Shown here: positions 1 through 7,189 of the stretch, one piece after another
How positions within the stretch are numbered: position 1 is the first letter of the stretch
Layout of the letters: every line of letters begins with the position of its first letter
Assembly: GCF_025195085.2 (NCBI RefSeq)
Contig: NZ_JANAVY020000002.1
Location: 186,001 to 250,000 of the forward strand
Origin: Vibrio intestinalis
Lineage (GTDB): Bacteria; Pseudomonadota; Gammaproteobacteria; Enterobacterales; Vibrionaceae
DNA: 64,000 bases
Direction: 5' to 3'
Notes under the pieces: generated by a model
The model's input: only the letters and a program-made list of their open reading frames with translations
What the model was told of the DNA's origin: nothing
The model's database searches: none
Made by a program: the position numbers and the translations under genes

Positions 1-1179
1 GTAGAAGCGGTATTGTCACGCACTATGGGTGTGCCTATTTTCCAAGAACAAGTCATTAAGCTAGCGATGGTGGCAGCAGGCTTTAGTGGCGGTGAAGCAG
101 ACCAATTGCGCCGCGCGATGGCCGCTTGGAAGAAAAATGGCGACCTTATTAAGTTCAAAACCAAACTGATTGATGGCATGCAAAGCCGTGGCTACGATTT
201 GGAGTTTGCTGAGCGCATCTTTGATCAGATCTTAGGTTTTGGCGAATATGGCTTTCCGGAAAGTCATTCCGCCTCTTTTGCAGTATTGGCATATTGCTCG
301 GCATGGCTGAAATATTACTACCCAGAAGCCTTTTACACCTCGCTACTGAATAGCTTACCGATGGGCTTTTATAGCTCATCGCAATTAGTGCAAGATGCTC
401 GCCGCCATGGGCTTATCATTCACCCTATTTGTGTCAATGCCTCAAGCTATGATCACCAAGTAGTTCAGCACCAAAACCGTCTCGCGATTCGATTAGGCTT
501 ACGTCAGATAAAAGGCTTAAGCAAAGAGAGTTGTCAGCAACTGATTAAAGCTCGTGGCCAAGGTGGTTTTACTCACCCGAGTCAAATCAAGCACATTGGG
601 CTAAGTAAGCGGGATATTGAACTGCTAGCCTCAGCCAATGCGATGCATGCCATTGCCAATAACCGCTACCAAACTCGTTGGGCAATGATGGATTCTTTAT
701 CTGACTTGCCCCTGTTTCAACAAATAGAAGAGCCAAGCCAAGTGCCTATTGCAGCACCAACCGATGCGCAGACTCTATTGGAAGACTATGCCTCAACGGG
801 ATTGTCACTCAACCATCATCCAATCAAACTGCTTGAACAAGCCGGTGTATTAGGCCGATTTACCCGTATGAACCAATTGGTGCATAAAGACCACCAATCT
901 CTGGTCACAGTAGTGGGTGTAGTAACAGGCAAGCAAGCCCCCGGCACCGCTGCAGGGGTAACCTTTTTCACCTTAGAAGATGATACCGGCAACATCAATG
1001 TGGTGGTTTGGCGCGCTACCGCGAGAGCACAAAAACAGGCCTACCTCACCGCAAAGATATTGCGCGTCAAAGGCATATTAGAACGAGAAGGAGAAGTGAC
1101 TCATGTGATTGCGGGTCGGCTTGAAGATCTTACCGATGGGCTCTCTGGGCTAACGACAAAATCGAGAGACTTTCACTAA
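1..1179 (+). CDS. dnaE2: Error-prone DNA polymerase DnaE2 (ImuC), C-terminal part
   Basis: The frame is open from base 1, so the true start is left of the window and about 392 C-terminal residues are present. The visible part carries the end of the C-family polymerase core (GFGEYGFPESHSASFA), a helix-hairpin-helix-like stretch (LGLRQIKGLS) and a C-terminal OB fold (VVGVVTGKQAPG, then FFTLEDDTGNINVVVW). The protein ends soon after the OB fold, as DnaE2 does; DnaE1 carries a longer tail that binds tau and the clamp. By family knowledge DnaE2 works with ImuA and ImuB in SOS-induced translesion synthesis; those genes would lie to the left and cannot be checked here. A strong terminator follows. 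Confidence 0.93.
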   Translation, partial: VEAVLSRTMGVPIFQEQVIKLAMVAAGFSGGEADQLRRAMAAWKKNGDLIKFKTKLIDGMQSRGYDLEFAERIFDQILGFGEYGFPESHSASFAVLAYCSAWLKYYYPEAFYTSLLNSLPMGFYSSSQLVQDARRHGLIIHPICVNASSYDHQVVQHQNRLAIRLGLRQIKGLSKESCQQLIKARGQGGFTHPSQIKHIGLSKRDIELLASANAMHAIANNRYQTRWAMMDSLSDLPLFQQIEEPSQVPIAAPTDAQTLLEDYASTGLSLNHHPIKLLEQAGVLGRFTRMNQLVHKDHQSLVTVVGVVTGKQAPGTAAGVTFFTLEDDTGNINVVVWRATARAQKQAYLTAKILRVKGILEREGEVTHVIAGRLEDLTDGLSGLTTKSRDFH

Positions 1180-1213
1180 CTTAAACAGTTACACATACCG
1201 TTTAATGATAAGC

Positions 1214-1239
1214 AAAAGGGAGCTAGTCAGCTCCCTTTT
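1214..1239. terminator. Bidirectional rho-independent terminator between dnaE2 and the small minus-strand ORF
   Basis: Arms AAAAGGGAGCT (1214-1224) and AGCTCCCTTTT (1229-1239) enclose a 4-base loop, with T-runs on both strands. It can end dnaE2 on the plus strand and the small transcript coming from about 1427 on the minus strand. Confidence 0.88.
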
Positions 1240-1257
1240 AAAGTTATTTGTGACAAG

Positions 1258-1353
1258 TTACAACTCGTCTTCAGCGTCCGTACTTCTTTTCTTGTATTCC
1301 CTGTATAGTAAGAGGCATAAGGTCATGACAACCTTAGACGTAAACCATATCAT
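1258..1353 (-). CDS. Candidate 31-residue small protein, Mlc/ROK-regulated (possible dual-function RNA)
   Basis: This reading frame starts at ATG 1351-1353 and ends at TAA 1258-1260. The peptide begins MIWFTSKVVMTLCLLLY (short hydrophobic or amphipathic helix), continues with basic REYKKR and ends with an acidic tail (DAEDEL). AAGG lies 12 bases before the first ATG. A second in-frame ATG (1324-1326) has AAGGT about 5 bases upstream and would give 22 residues. The ORF sits inside a complete minus-strand unit: an extended -10 promoter (1434-1462), a palindromic operator over the predicted start point (1404-1428) and a terminator (1214-1239), giving an RNA of about 215 nt. The operator is 21/25 identical to one upstream of ptsG, so a role in sugar uptake is inferred. 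The nearest analogues I know are SgrS/SgrT of enterics and VcdRP of V. cholerae; I cannot confirm homology to either. Confidence 0.5.
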   Translation of the reverse strand: MIWFTSKVVMTLCLLLYREYKKRSTDAEDEL

Positions 1354-1403
1354 GAATAGGAACTACCTTAGGTATCTGATGAAAAGTTGTATTTAAAAAG
1401 GTT

Positions 1404-1428
1404 TGCTACTTCGTGTAACGAAATAACA
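1404..1428. promoter_or_regulatory. ROK-type (Mlc/NagC-like) operator over the small-ORF promoter
   Basis: This is a 25-bp imperfect palindrome with right arm CGAAATAACA, centre TGTAA and left arm TGCTACTTCG. It matches the element at 11217-11241 upstream of ptsG at 21 of 25 positions in the same orientation. The arms resemble the TTATTTCG/CGAAATAA half-sites of NagC and Mlc. It lies just downstream of the predicted -10 box on the minus strand, the position expected for repression. Confidence 0.7.
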
Positions 1429-1433
1429 CATAA

Positions 1434-1462
1434 ATACTAGCATCAGCGTAACCAGAGTTCAC
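1434..1462 (-). promoter_or_regulatory. Predicted sigma-70 promoter of the small minus-strand unit
   Basis: On the minus strand, GTGAAC (1457-1462) is followed after exactly 17 bases by TAGTAT (1434-1439), with an upstream TGC making an extended -10. The expected start point is near 1427, inside the operator. Confidence 0.5.
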
Positions 1463-1484
1463 GGACTATATATAGTATGAAATA

Positions 1485-2432
1485 CTAATTATTTAGTAAT
1501 TCACGCAAACGTTCTTGCGTAACTTCCACCAATAAATCTGGCTGGAATTTCGAGATAAAGCGGTTACAACCTACCTTTTTCACCATAGCTTCGTTGAAAC
1601 TGCCGCTAAGTGACGTATTCAAGACAACATGCAAATCACTCATTCTAGAGTCATTGCGGATCTCATACGTTAATTTGTAACCATCCATTTCAGGCATCTC
1701 AGCATCGGTAATCATGAGTAATATTTCATCGGTTACCTTCTTGCCTTCATCACTCCAAGATCTAAGTAAATTCAGCGCTTGAAGACCGTCACAACATTCT
1801 ATGATGTTTAGGCCAAGCTGAGATAATGTGCCTCTCACCTGTGAGCGCGCGGTAGATGAGTCATCCACAATAAGCACATTACGGCCTACCATTTGCGCCG
1901 CCAGCTCATCATCAAGCACACCTTCAGAGATCGACACATCGTAATCGATGATCTCTGCGAGTACTTTTTCTACGTCGATGATTTCAACAATACGGCTGTT
2001 ATCACCCTCTTTAAGCTGGGTAATAGCAGTTAGGTAGTTCGCACGGCCAGCGGTTTTAGGCGGCGGCTGTATTTCACTCCAAGTGGTATTAACGATATTA
2101 CGCACTTGGCCAACCAAAAAGCCCTGAATGGTACGGTTGTATTCCGTAATGATCAGGTTTTCTTCTTGATTTTCTAAACGAGATGGCGGGAAGCCAATCG
2201 CACCACGTAAATCAATTACGGGTACTGAAACACCACGCAACGATGCCACACCAGTAATGTGGTAATGAGATCCAGGCATTTTAGTTAGAGGTGGGACTTT
2301 AATAACCTCACGTACCTTAAACACGTTTATCGCAAACATTTGGCTGCTGTTTAAGCTAAACAGTAACAACTCCAAACGGTTTTCACCGACCAAATTGGTA
2401 CGTTGGTCTACTGTATTTAATACTCCGGACAT
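1485..2432 (-). CDS. cheV: Chemotaxis protein CheV (CheW domain fused to receiver)
   Basis: The 315 residues show a CheW-like domain (about 15-165, with VREVIKVPPLTKMPGSH and VPVIDLRGAIG) followed by a CheY-like receiver (about 185-312). The receiver has VLIVDDSSTARSQ, the probable phospho-acceptor Asp in LMITDAEMPEMDGYKL and the conserved Lys region near FISKFQPD. CheV couples chemoreceptors to CheA and is thought to tune adaptation through phosphorylation of its receiver. It is cytoplasmic, bound to receptor arrays. It is transcribed in the same direction as mlc, with 103 bases between, and no other chemotaxis gene is adjacent, which is usual for vibrio cheV. Confidence 0.95.
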   Translation of the reverse strand: MSGVLNTVDQRTNLVGENRLELLLFSLNSSQMFAINVFKVREVIKVPPLTKMPGSHYHITGVASLRGVSVPVIDLRGAIGFPPSRLENQEENLIITEYNRTIQGFLVGQVRNIVNTTWSEIQPPPKTAGRANYLTAITQLKEGDNSRIVEIIDVEKVLAEIIDYDVSISEGVLDDELAAQMVGRNVLIVDDSSTARSQVRGTLSQLGLNIIECCDGLQALNLLRSWSDEGKKVTDEILLMITDAEMPEMDGYKLTYEIRNDSRMSDLHVVLNTSLSGSFNEAMVKKVGCNRFISKFQPDLLVEVTQERLRELLNN

Positions 2433-2535
2433 AAGGCATCTCTACAACGGTAATCTATACATCACACGGTCTGGAAGAGACCAATTTGGCCACAACCCAC
2501 ATGCTCTACAAGGTTAACAGCAAAACAGTGCGACG

Positions 2536-3753
2536 TTAACCTTCAATCACTTTCATAAGCAACAAACCGTCATATAGTGCCTGCTTTACTAAAGCAGCAC
2601 CAGTCATAGTTGCTTGTTTATAGAAACGTGATTCTACCAATTCCAAATCTTGGTGGTACACAGGCAAGCTTTGCTCGTTAATGCATTTCTGAATCGCTGG
2701 ATAAAGAATTTCTTTCGCTTGGTTAATTGTACCACCGATCAGCACCTTCTCAGGGTTGAACAGGTTAATCACCAATGCAATAGCCGCACCTAAATAGCGC
2801 GCCAGCTTTTCAATCACATTAACCGCCAGCGCATCACCATTGGCTGCGGCTTCACATATATCTTCAACAGACACTTCTTCTATTGCTGATAATACCGATT
2901 CTTCGCCGTTAGCGATACGTTCCTTAACTTCAGTACGAATAGCTTGTGAGCTAGCTACGGTTTCCAAGCAACCTCGGTTACCGCAATGGCATAATTTGCC
3001 CTGAGGATCAATTTGTATATGGCCTAGTTCACCGATATTGCCATGGCGACCTTGCAGTACACGGCCATCAAGAATAATACCAGCGCCCAATCCGTGGTGA
3101 ATGGAAATTAGAACAGAGTTCTCACACTCTTGAGAGTGACCAAATAACTTCTCTGCCAATGCCCAAGCTCGGGTATCGTTGGCCACAAACACAGGCAAGC
3201 CTGTCGCTTTGTAAATTTCAGGGCCGAGAGCCAAGTTCTCTACGTTGTAGTGTGGCATTTGCAAGACGATGCCTTGCTCAGAGTTCACTAGACCCGGTAA
3301 GGTAATCGCGATACTAGTGACACGGTCAAGTTGGTCAGAATAGGTTTGGAAAAATTCATCGATTTCGTGCAGCAGCCTCGCAAGCACGTCCTCTTGGTCG
3401 ATTTCATGAATATCGATTTTGGTATCAATAAGCACATCACCGCCAAGTTCATGCAGTGCAATGGTCAAATAACCACGGCCTAAACGCATCGACAAAAACT
3501 GCCACCCTTCATTATTGACTTGTAGACCTACGGCAGGTCGACCTCGACTGGTCGCCTCTTGAACAGTAGTCTCATGAATAAGGTGCGCTTCGATCAGCTC
3601 ACGAGTAATTTTGGTAATACTCGCAGGGGCAAGTTCGCTCTGTTTAGACAAATCTATGCGAGAAATGGGGCCTTTTTGATCTATCAGTTTATATACACGG
3701 CCAGCATTGACCTGCTTGATATGATCAATATGACCAGGTTGAGCCATGTACAT
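2536..3753 (-). CDS. mlc: ROK-family transcriptional repressor Mlc
   Basis: The 405 residues match E. coli Mlc (406) end to end: N-terminal helix-turn-helix (VYKLIDQKGPISRIDLSKQS ... APASITKITREL), an ROK sugar-kinase-like fold with SIAITLPGLV, a Zn-binding Cys motif (CHCGNRGCLETVAS) and the tail ALINLFNP-like VINLFNPEKVLIGG. In E. coli, Mlc represses ptsG, ptsHI, manXYZ and itself and is relieved when dephosphorylated EIICB-Glc sequesters it at the membrane. The start at 3753 is chosen because GGAG lies 6 bases upstream; a longer frame to 3768 has no such site. The promoter region carries a CRP-like site and two palindromes, suggesting catabolite and self control. Its expected partner gene ptsG is at 9423-10919. 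Confidence 0.93.
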   Translation of the reverse strand: MYMAQPGHIDHIKQVNAGRVYKLIDQKGPISRIDLSKQSELAPASITKITRELIEAHLIHETTVQEATSRGRPAVGLQVNNEGWQFLSMRLGRGYLTIALHELGGDVLIDTKIDIHEIDQEDVLARLLHEIDEFFQTYSDQLDRVTSIAITLPGLVNSEQGIVLQMPHYNVENLALGPEIYKATGLPVFVANDTRAWALAEKLFGHSQECENSVLISIHHGLGAGIILDGRVLQGRHGNIGELGHIQIDPQGKLCHCGNRGCLETVASSQAIRTEVKERIANGEESVLSAIEEVSVEDICEAAANGDALAVNVIEKLARYLGAAIALVINLFNPEKVLIGGTINQAKEILYPAIQKCINEQSLPVYHQDLELVESRFYKQATMTGAALVKQALYDGLLLMKVIEG

Positions 3754-3788
3754 AAGGCACTCCGACAATCAATAACTTGGTAATTTTT

Positions 3789-3804
3789 TTACTTTGCGAA
3801 GTAA
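3789..3804. promoter_or_regulatory. Palindrome immediately upstream of mlc
   Basis: TTACTTTGCGAAGTAA has perfect 6-bp outer arms (TTACTT/AAGTAA) and lies about 35 bp upstream of the mlc start. It could be an operator in the mlc core promoter, but its arm spacing differs from the ROK element at ptsG, so the regulator is unknown. Confidence 0.4.
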
Positions 3805-3828
3805 TTGTGAAGCCCCTTGATAGATTGC

Positions 3829-3844
3829 CGTGACAAGCATCACG
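3829..3844. promoter_or_regulatory. Probable CRP-cAMP binding site upstream of mlc
   Basis: CGTGA-N6-TCACG matches the CRP consensus TGTGA-N6-TCACA at 8 of 10 core positions with the correct spacing. CRP control of mlc is known in E. coli. Confidence 0.6.
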
Positions 3845-3907
3845 CACAAACGTATTTCTTTGTGTGCGAGGTCAAATAGCCAAACGTTTACTACATTTTT
3901 TGCTTAA

Positions 3908-3928
3908 TTATTTTGCGGTAATAAATAT
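3908..3928. promoter_or_regulatory. Possible weak ROK operator upstream of mlc
   Basis: The 21-base stretch starting TTATTTTGCGG and ending AATAAATAT matches the ptsG/small-ORF ROK palindrome at about 14 of 21 positions. It would fit self-repression of mlc with a remote operator. Confidence 0.3.
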
Positions 3929-3995
3929 GTGGGTATTGCGACCGATAATCACGATATTGGGGTTGGAATTTCAAGCATTACACTTAATCTAAGAG

Positions 3996-5168
3996 CTAAG
4001 CCCACTTTTGAGGGTGCAGATCAAGCATTCGGTCATGAAGAGAGATGCCTGTCTGGGCGAAAAGATCAACGCAACGAAAGCCCGCATCTAAACCCACCTG
4101 ATAATCGTGCAATAAATCATCAGAACTGCTCATTAATGAGCTTGAACGCAGAGGTTTATCCGGTTTGATTTGCACAATAAAACAGTCATCTGGTGGCTGA
4201 TGAAGGAAATCTTGTGTGAGGGAATAGGTTTGATAATGCACCATCAGCATATCGGCTAATCCAGAATCGAAGCTGTCTCCTAATAGATGGCTTAAGCGAT
4301 AAATGTCATCTGCACCAAATAGCCACCGCCCACCGTTAAGCAGTGGAGCATTACCAGTGGCTTGTTTCTGCTCTTTTGAACGCTGAATGCGTTCACCAAA
4401 GAAACTGCCCCAATCTTGCTTCCATTGGCTTAATTTCTGTTGCCAATGCTCTTGAACAGTATTCAAAGAATCTCGATACCAGTGCAACTCATCGCCTTGC
4501 TCGATTACTGGCTCTGAAGCTGCAAGATCGTCACCTTCAGTTCGAATCACGACTAGGCAGCGTCCACCTTGGCGCCAAGCCTCCTGAACAGGTATTGAAG
4601 CGGATACCCCGCCGTCGATATAACGGCCATGCTCAAACTCCACCTCTTGCCGATACAAGCGTGGGATGGCGCACGTTGCAATTAATACTTTTTTCCAATC
4701 CGCTTGCAGCATAGGTAAGTAATGGTCGCTCAAGTGCGCGTAGTCAGTCACTGCCGCAAATGCTTTGCGCGTGCCTAATACTTGGCGCCCCATATCAATA
4801 TCAAGTTTATAAGGATATTCGCAGATCTGATCGAGAGCCCAATCAAGACCGAGCGATTGATTATTACGGATATAGCTGAAGAGATGGAAAAATTCAGGAT
4901 GAGTCGTGAGATCTAAGATAAACGAGCGACCAATGCCCTTTTGACGACAAAGATACGCAGCGATATTAAGGGCTCCGGCAGAAGTGCCGTAAAAGCGGTG
5001 AAAAGGGTCAAAATTAGACAGCAAGAAAGCATCTAACACACCAGAGGTAAATATCCCTCTCTGCCCACCACCTTGGGCGATTAGGGCATTTTGCCCTCCG
5101 GTGTATTTACTGAGTCGATCAATATCGACCCAATCAGCAGTGTTAGTCACTACACCGCTATTTTTCAT
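3996..5168 (-). CDS. Patatin-like phospholipase (YjjU family)
   Basis: The 390 residues contain the patatin elements: a glycine-rich oxyanion loop (ALIAQGGGQRGIFTSGVLDA, about 29-48), the nucleophile elbow GTSAG and the catalytic Asp in YIDGGVSASIP. It is therefore expected to be a serine lipid acyl hydrolase acting with a Ser-Asp dyad, cytoplasmic since no signal peptide is visible. E. coli YjjU has the same organisation; the true substrate is unknown. It begins 9 bases after the stop of the 30-residue YnhF-type gene and has only a poor ribosome site of its own, so the two are probably cotranscribed and translationally coupled. Confidence 0.85.
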   Translation of the reverse strand: MKNSGVVTNTADWVDIDRLSKYTGGQNALIAQGGGQRGIFTSGVLDAFLLSNFDPFHRFYGTSAGALNIAAYLCRQKGIGRSFILDLTTHPEFFHLFSYIRNNQSLGLDWALDQICEYPYKLDIDMGRQVLGTRKAFAAVTDYAHLSDHYLPMLQADWKKVLIATCAIPRLYRQEVEFEHGRYIDGGVSASIPVQEAWRQGGRCLVVIRTEGDDLAASEPVIEQGDELHWYRDSLNTVQEHWQQKLSQWKQDWGSFFGERIQRSKEQKQATGNAPLLNGGRWLFGADDIYRLSHLLGDSFDSGLADMLMVHYQTYSLTQDFLHQPPDDCFIVQIKPDKPLRSSSLMSSSDDLLHDYQVGLDAGFRCVDLFAQTGISLHDRMLDLHPQKWA

Positions 5169-5177
5169 TGCTAGTTC

Positions 5178-5270
5178 TTATGCAGTAGCAATCGCTACCA
5201 CACCAAAACCAATCAATACAACGAACACTGACGCTGTAATCAACAATGCGTATTTGAGTTCTGATTCCAT
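5178..5270 (-). CDS. YnhF-family small membrane protein (30 aa)
   Basis: The short frame ATG 5268-5270 to TAA 5178-5180 encodes a peptide starting MESELKYALLI followed by a single hydrophobic helix to the C terminus (VFVVLIGFGVVAIATA). Its pattern matches E. coli YnhF, which begins MSTDLKFSLV and is 29 residues long with one membrane segment. A strong ribosome site (GGAGGTG) lies about 6 bases upstream, unlike the weaker site of the following patatin gene 9 bases downstream. The function of YnhF is unknown. The coupling with a phospholipase suggests a membrane-lipid role, but that is inference. Confidence 0.8.
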   Translation of the reverse strand: MESELKYALLITASVFVVLIGFGVVAIATA

Positions 5271-5463
5271 AGATACACCTCCACATTAAATTAACAAAAC
5301 AATAACACCAGCGTGAAATACATTCAATTTCTGTGGTTTTTTTGTGCACAATTATGACGTTAGCATCACAATAAGTAGGTATATAGCGAGCTCTATCTCG
5401 GCAAACCTAGCCAGTACAACACACAACTACATTAAGGCTAGGCCAAAAATAAGGGAAAGCGGA

Positions 5464-6060
5464 ATGAAACACCTTAAATTATCAACGTTAATTGGCATTT
5501 CCATCTTACTGTTTAGCTCAAATAGCTGGGCACAAATCCATATTACCCCTTGGGTAGGACATACAGGAGGCGGTGATGTTACCGATCAAAATCAACAAAA
5601 TTACAACATTTCTCCTAGCGTGAATTATGCCTTTTCCATCGAGAGCGACTTACAGCAAGGAAGAATCGGCCTATTCTACTCAAGCCAATCCAGTGATGCG
5701 GAAAACACCCATCTAGATGTGACCGTTCACTATCTACACTTTCAAAGCAGTGTTTATTACCCAATGGATGGTGGCATTAACTCATACGTAGGTGTGGGTT
5801 TAGGTGGTGGGTACGTCGATGCGAACTGGGTAGATGACAACTTGGGCTTTTCAGCCAGTATTTTTGGCGGCTTCGAATACCCAATTAGCAATAATTTGAG
5901 TTTTAACACGCAAGTACGATGGCTCGGGACGGTTGTCGACGATCAAACCAGTGCCGCTTGTAATCTGCCAACCAATGGCGGCAATAACTGCGTGGTTAAG
6001 TTTGATACGGATTGGATGAACCAAGTCTCGGTCAATTTTGGATTAGTCTTTAAATTCTAA
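5464..6060 (+). CDS. Small outer-membrane beta-barrel protein, unknown function
   Basis: The 198 residues start with a signal peptide (MKHLKLSTLIGISILLFSS, cleavage likely after NSWA). Then come alternating amphipathic strands typical of an 8-stranded OmpA/OmpW-like barrel and a C-terminal aromatic ending (FGLVFKF). A pair of cysteines near the end (AACNLP ... NNCVV) could close an extracellular loop by disulfide. The frame extends upstream to 5344, but ATG 5464 is preferred because of the signal peptide and the purine-rich GGAAAGCGGA before it. The 3' end overlaps the stop of the convergent pilin gene by 3 bases. Confidence 0.75.
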   Translation: MKHLKLSTLIGISILLFSSNSWAQIHITPWVGHTGGGDVTDQNQQNYNISPSVNYAFSIESDLQQGRIGLFYSSQSSDAENTHLDVTVHYLHFQSSVYYPMDGGINSYVGVGLGGGYVDANWVDDNLGFSASIFGGFEYPISNNLSFNTQVRWLGTVVDDQTSAACNLPTNGGNNCVVKFDTDWMNQVSVNFGLVFKF

Positions 6061-6557
6061 CACCCAGTAAAGTCTGAACCATAGGCAGGTTCGTCGCCGT
6101 CAAAATCTGGTTGGGCATAACGCACCCAACACGCACCACTGAGAGGCGAACCTGTTCCGTCACGGTCAAAGCCGACGTAATACTCTGCGCGCCCAGCGAC
6201 AAGTTGGACGAGTTTTTCATCCAAAATGATCGCATCTGGCATATGAGTATTATCCAAATACCCCCATATTAAACTCCATTCGCCCTGATCTTCTTGCTGA
6301 ACGCCATCTCGATTTAAATCCAAATATTGTAAGCGGCTGCCTTCACTGTGATCCTGCCTAACTTTGACATAATCTAAATGAGACATAACACCCACTTGCG
6401 TGTTGAGCGTCTTTATACTTCCTAAAACATTTTCTAGCACAGCAACCCTAGCCTGAGATTGCAAGTTTATGTAGTAACTGGAAGCACTGATAGCTAAAAC
6501 AGACAACATCACAATCACAACCACTAACTCAATCAGTGAAAAACCACTTTTTCTCAT
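6057..6557 (-). CDS. Type IV pilin-like (MSHA-type) prepilin
   Basis: The 166 residues start MRKSG then FSLIELVVVIVMLSVLA, the class III prepilin signal: prepilin peptidase should cut after Gly5, leaving N-methylated Phe and Glu at +5. Two cysteines (143 and the last residue, 166) fit the D-region disulfide of type IVa/MSHA pilins. Three Asp-rich loops are visible (about 80-93 LDLNRDGVQQED, 131-136 DRDGTG, 151-162 DFDGDEPAYGSD) and look like calcium sites. No other pilus or type II secretion gene is nearby, so this is an orphan pilin or minor pseudopilin that would use machinery encoded elsewhere. Confidence 0.8.
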   Translation of the reverse strand: MRKSGFSLIELVVVIVMLSVLAISASSYYINLQSQARVAVLENVLGSIKTLNTQVGVMSHLDYVKVRQDHSEGSRLQYLDLNRDGVQQEDQGEWSLIWGYLDNTHMPDAIILDEKLVQLVAGRAEYYVGFDRDGTGSPLSGACWVRYAQPDFDGDEPAYGSDFTGC

Positions 6558-7069
6558 ACCAGCTACCGCCCATAAGACTAGTCACAACGAACCACTCATT
6601 ACGCTACCACTAACGCTAAAGGGTTATCAGTACTTAAAAGACAACACGTAATACGAAAAGAAACTTTTGAGAGTGGATAGCCAGATATAGCGAGGTTTAC
6701 TGATTGTTTTTGCAAATAGCGACTTAGCAGCAAAAAACGAACAGGATTGTTTAAATGTCAGTGATACGCTCTTTAATCTAAAAAAGTTTAATATTCTACG
6801 AATGTTGATTTTAATAGTGATAAACACAAGCAAAACTGAGATCACACTTTTACCTTCCTCTAACAATTCCCAAATTAAACAATTTAAACACCACAAAAAC
6901 GACATTTTGTAACACTTACAATCTATTGCGTTAACGCGCATTAATCGTTAGTCTCTAGACATGCACAGCTGAAAGTTTCAGTTTTTGCAAACACACATCA
7001 AAATTTTAAGAACAATATTCTGAGTTTTCTTAGAGCTTACAAAATTTAAATCTAAACTTTAGCCATATC
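6558..7069. other. AT-rich intergenic region between the pilin and the NSS transporter unit
   Basis: About 510 bases hold no convincing gene. A 104-codon minus-strand frame here lacks family resemblance and a good start. I see a 10-bp palindrome GCGTTAACGC (6928-6937), the symmetric CTGAAAGTTTCAG (6969-6981) and one CRP-like half-site (TGTGAT on the minus strand near 6845). These suggest a regulated promoter for the transporter, but no complete site can be named. Confidence 0.5.
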
Positions 7070-7177
7070 ATGGATGATAGAGCAAAGTACATCGGCTATC
7101 TTCTAGCACTTTGTCTCTTCACGCCCATTATTTTGGCTCTCAGCCTAAGAAAAGCTTCATATCTCAGGGAGTTGTAA
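7070..7177 (+). CDS. Candidate 35-residue single-pass membrane peptide upstream of the transporter
   Basis: The frame ATG 7070 to TAA 7175-7177 encodes MDDRAKYIGYLLAL, then a hydrophobic stretch (CLFTPIILALSL) and a basic tail (RKASYLREL). That gives a charged N terminus, one membrane helix (about 8-26) and a positive C terminus. The transporter starts 12 bases after its stop. I see no good ribosome site in front of it, so it may be a chance frame, a leader peptide or a third component of the transporter. Confidence 0.35.
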   Translation: MDDRAKYIGYLLALCLFTPIILALSLRKASYLREL

Positions 7178-7189
7178 CAGGAGTCAACT

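Noticed and set aside
1205..1396. 63-codon plus-strand frame after dnaE2
   Set aside because: It begins inside the terminator, has no ribosome site, and lies antisense to the better-supported small gene.
1404..1428. CRP site reading of the small-gene operator
   Set aside because: The GTG and CAC cores are 11 bases apart instead of 8, so it does not fit CRP; the ROK reading fits much better.
6627..6941. 104-codon minus-strand frame in the AT-rich gap
   Set aside because: Composition is that of random AT-rich DNA (Phe/Leu/Lys/Ser runs), there is no ribosome site and no family resemblance.
6969..6981. CTGAAAGTTTCAG followed by T5 as a terminator
   Set aside because: The loop would be a single base; with a realistic loop only four pairs remain, and no gene ends there on the plus strand.
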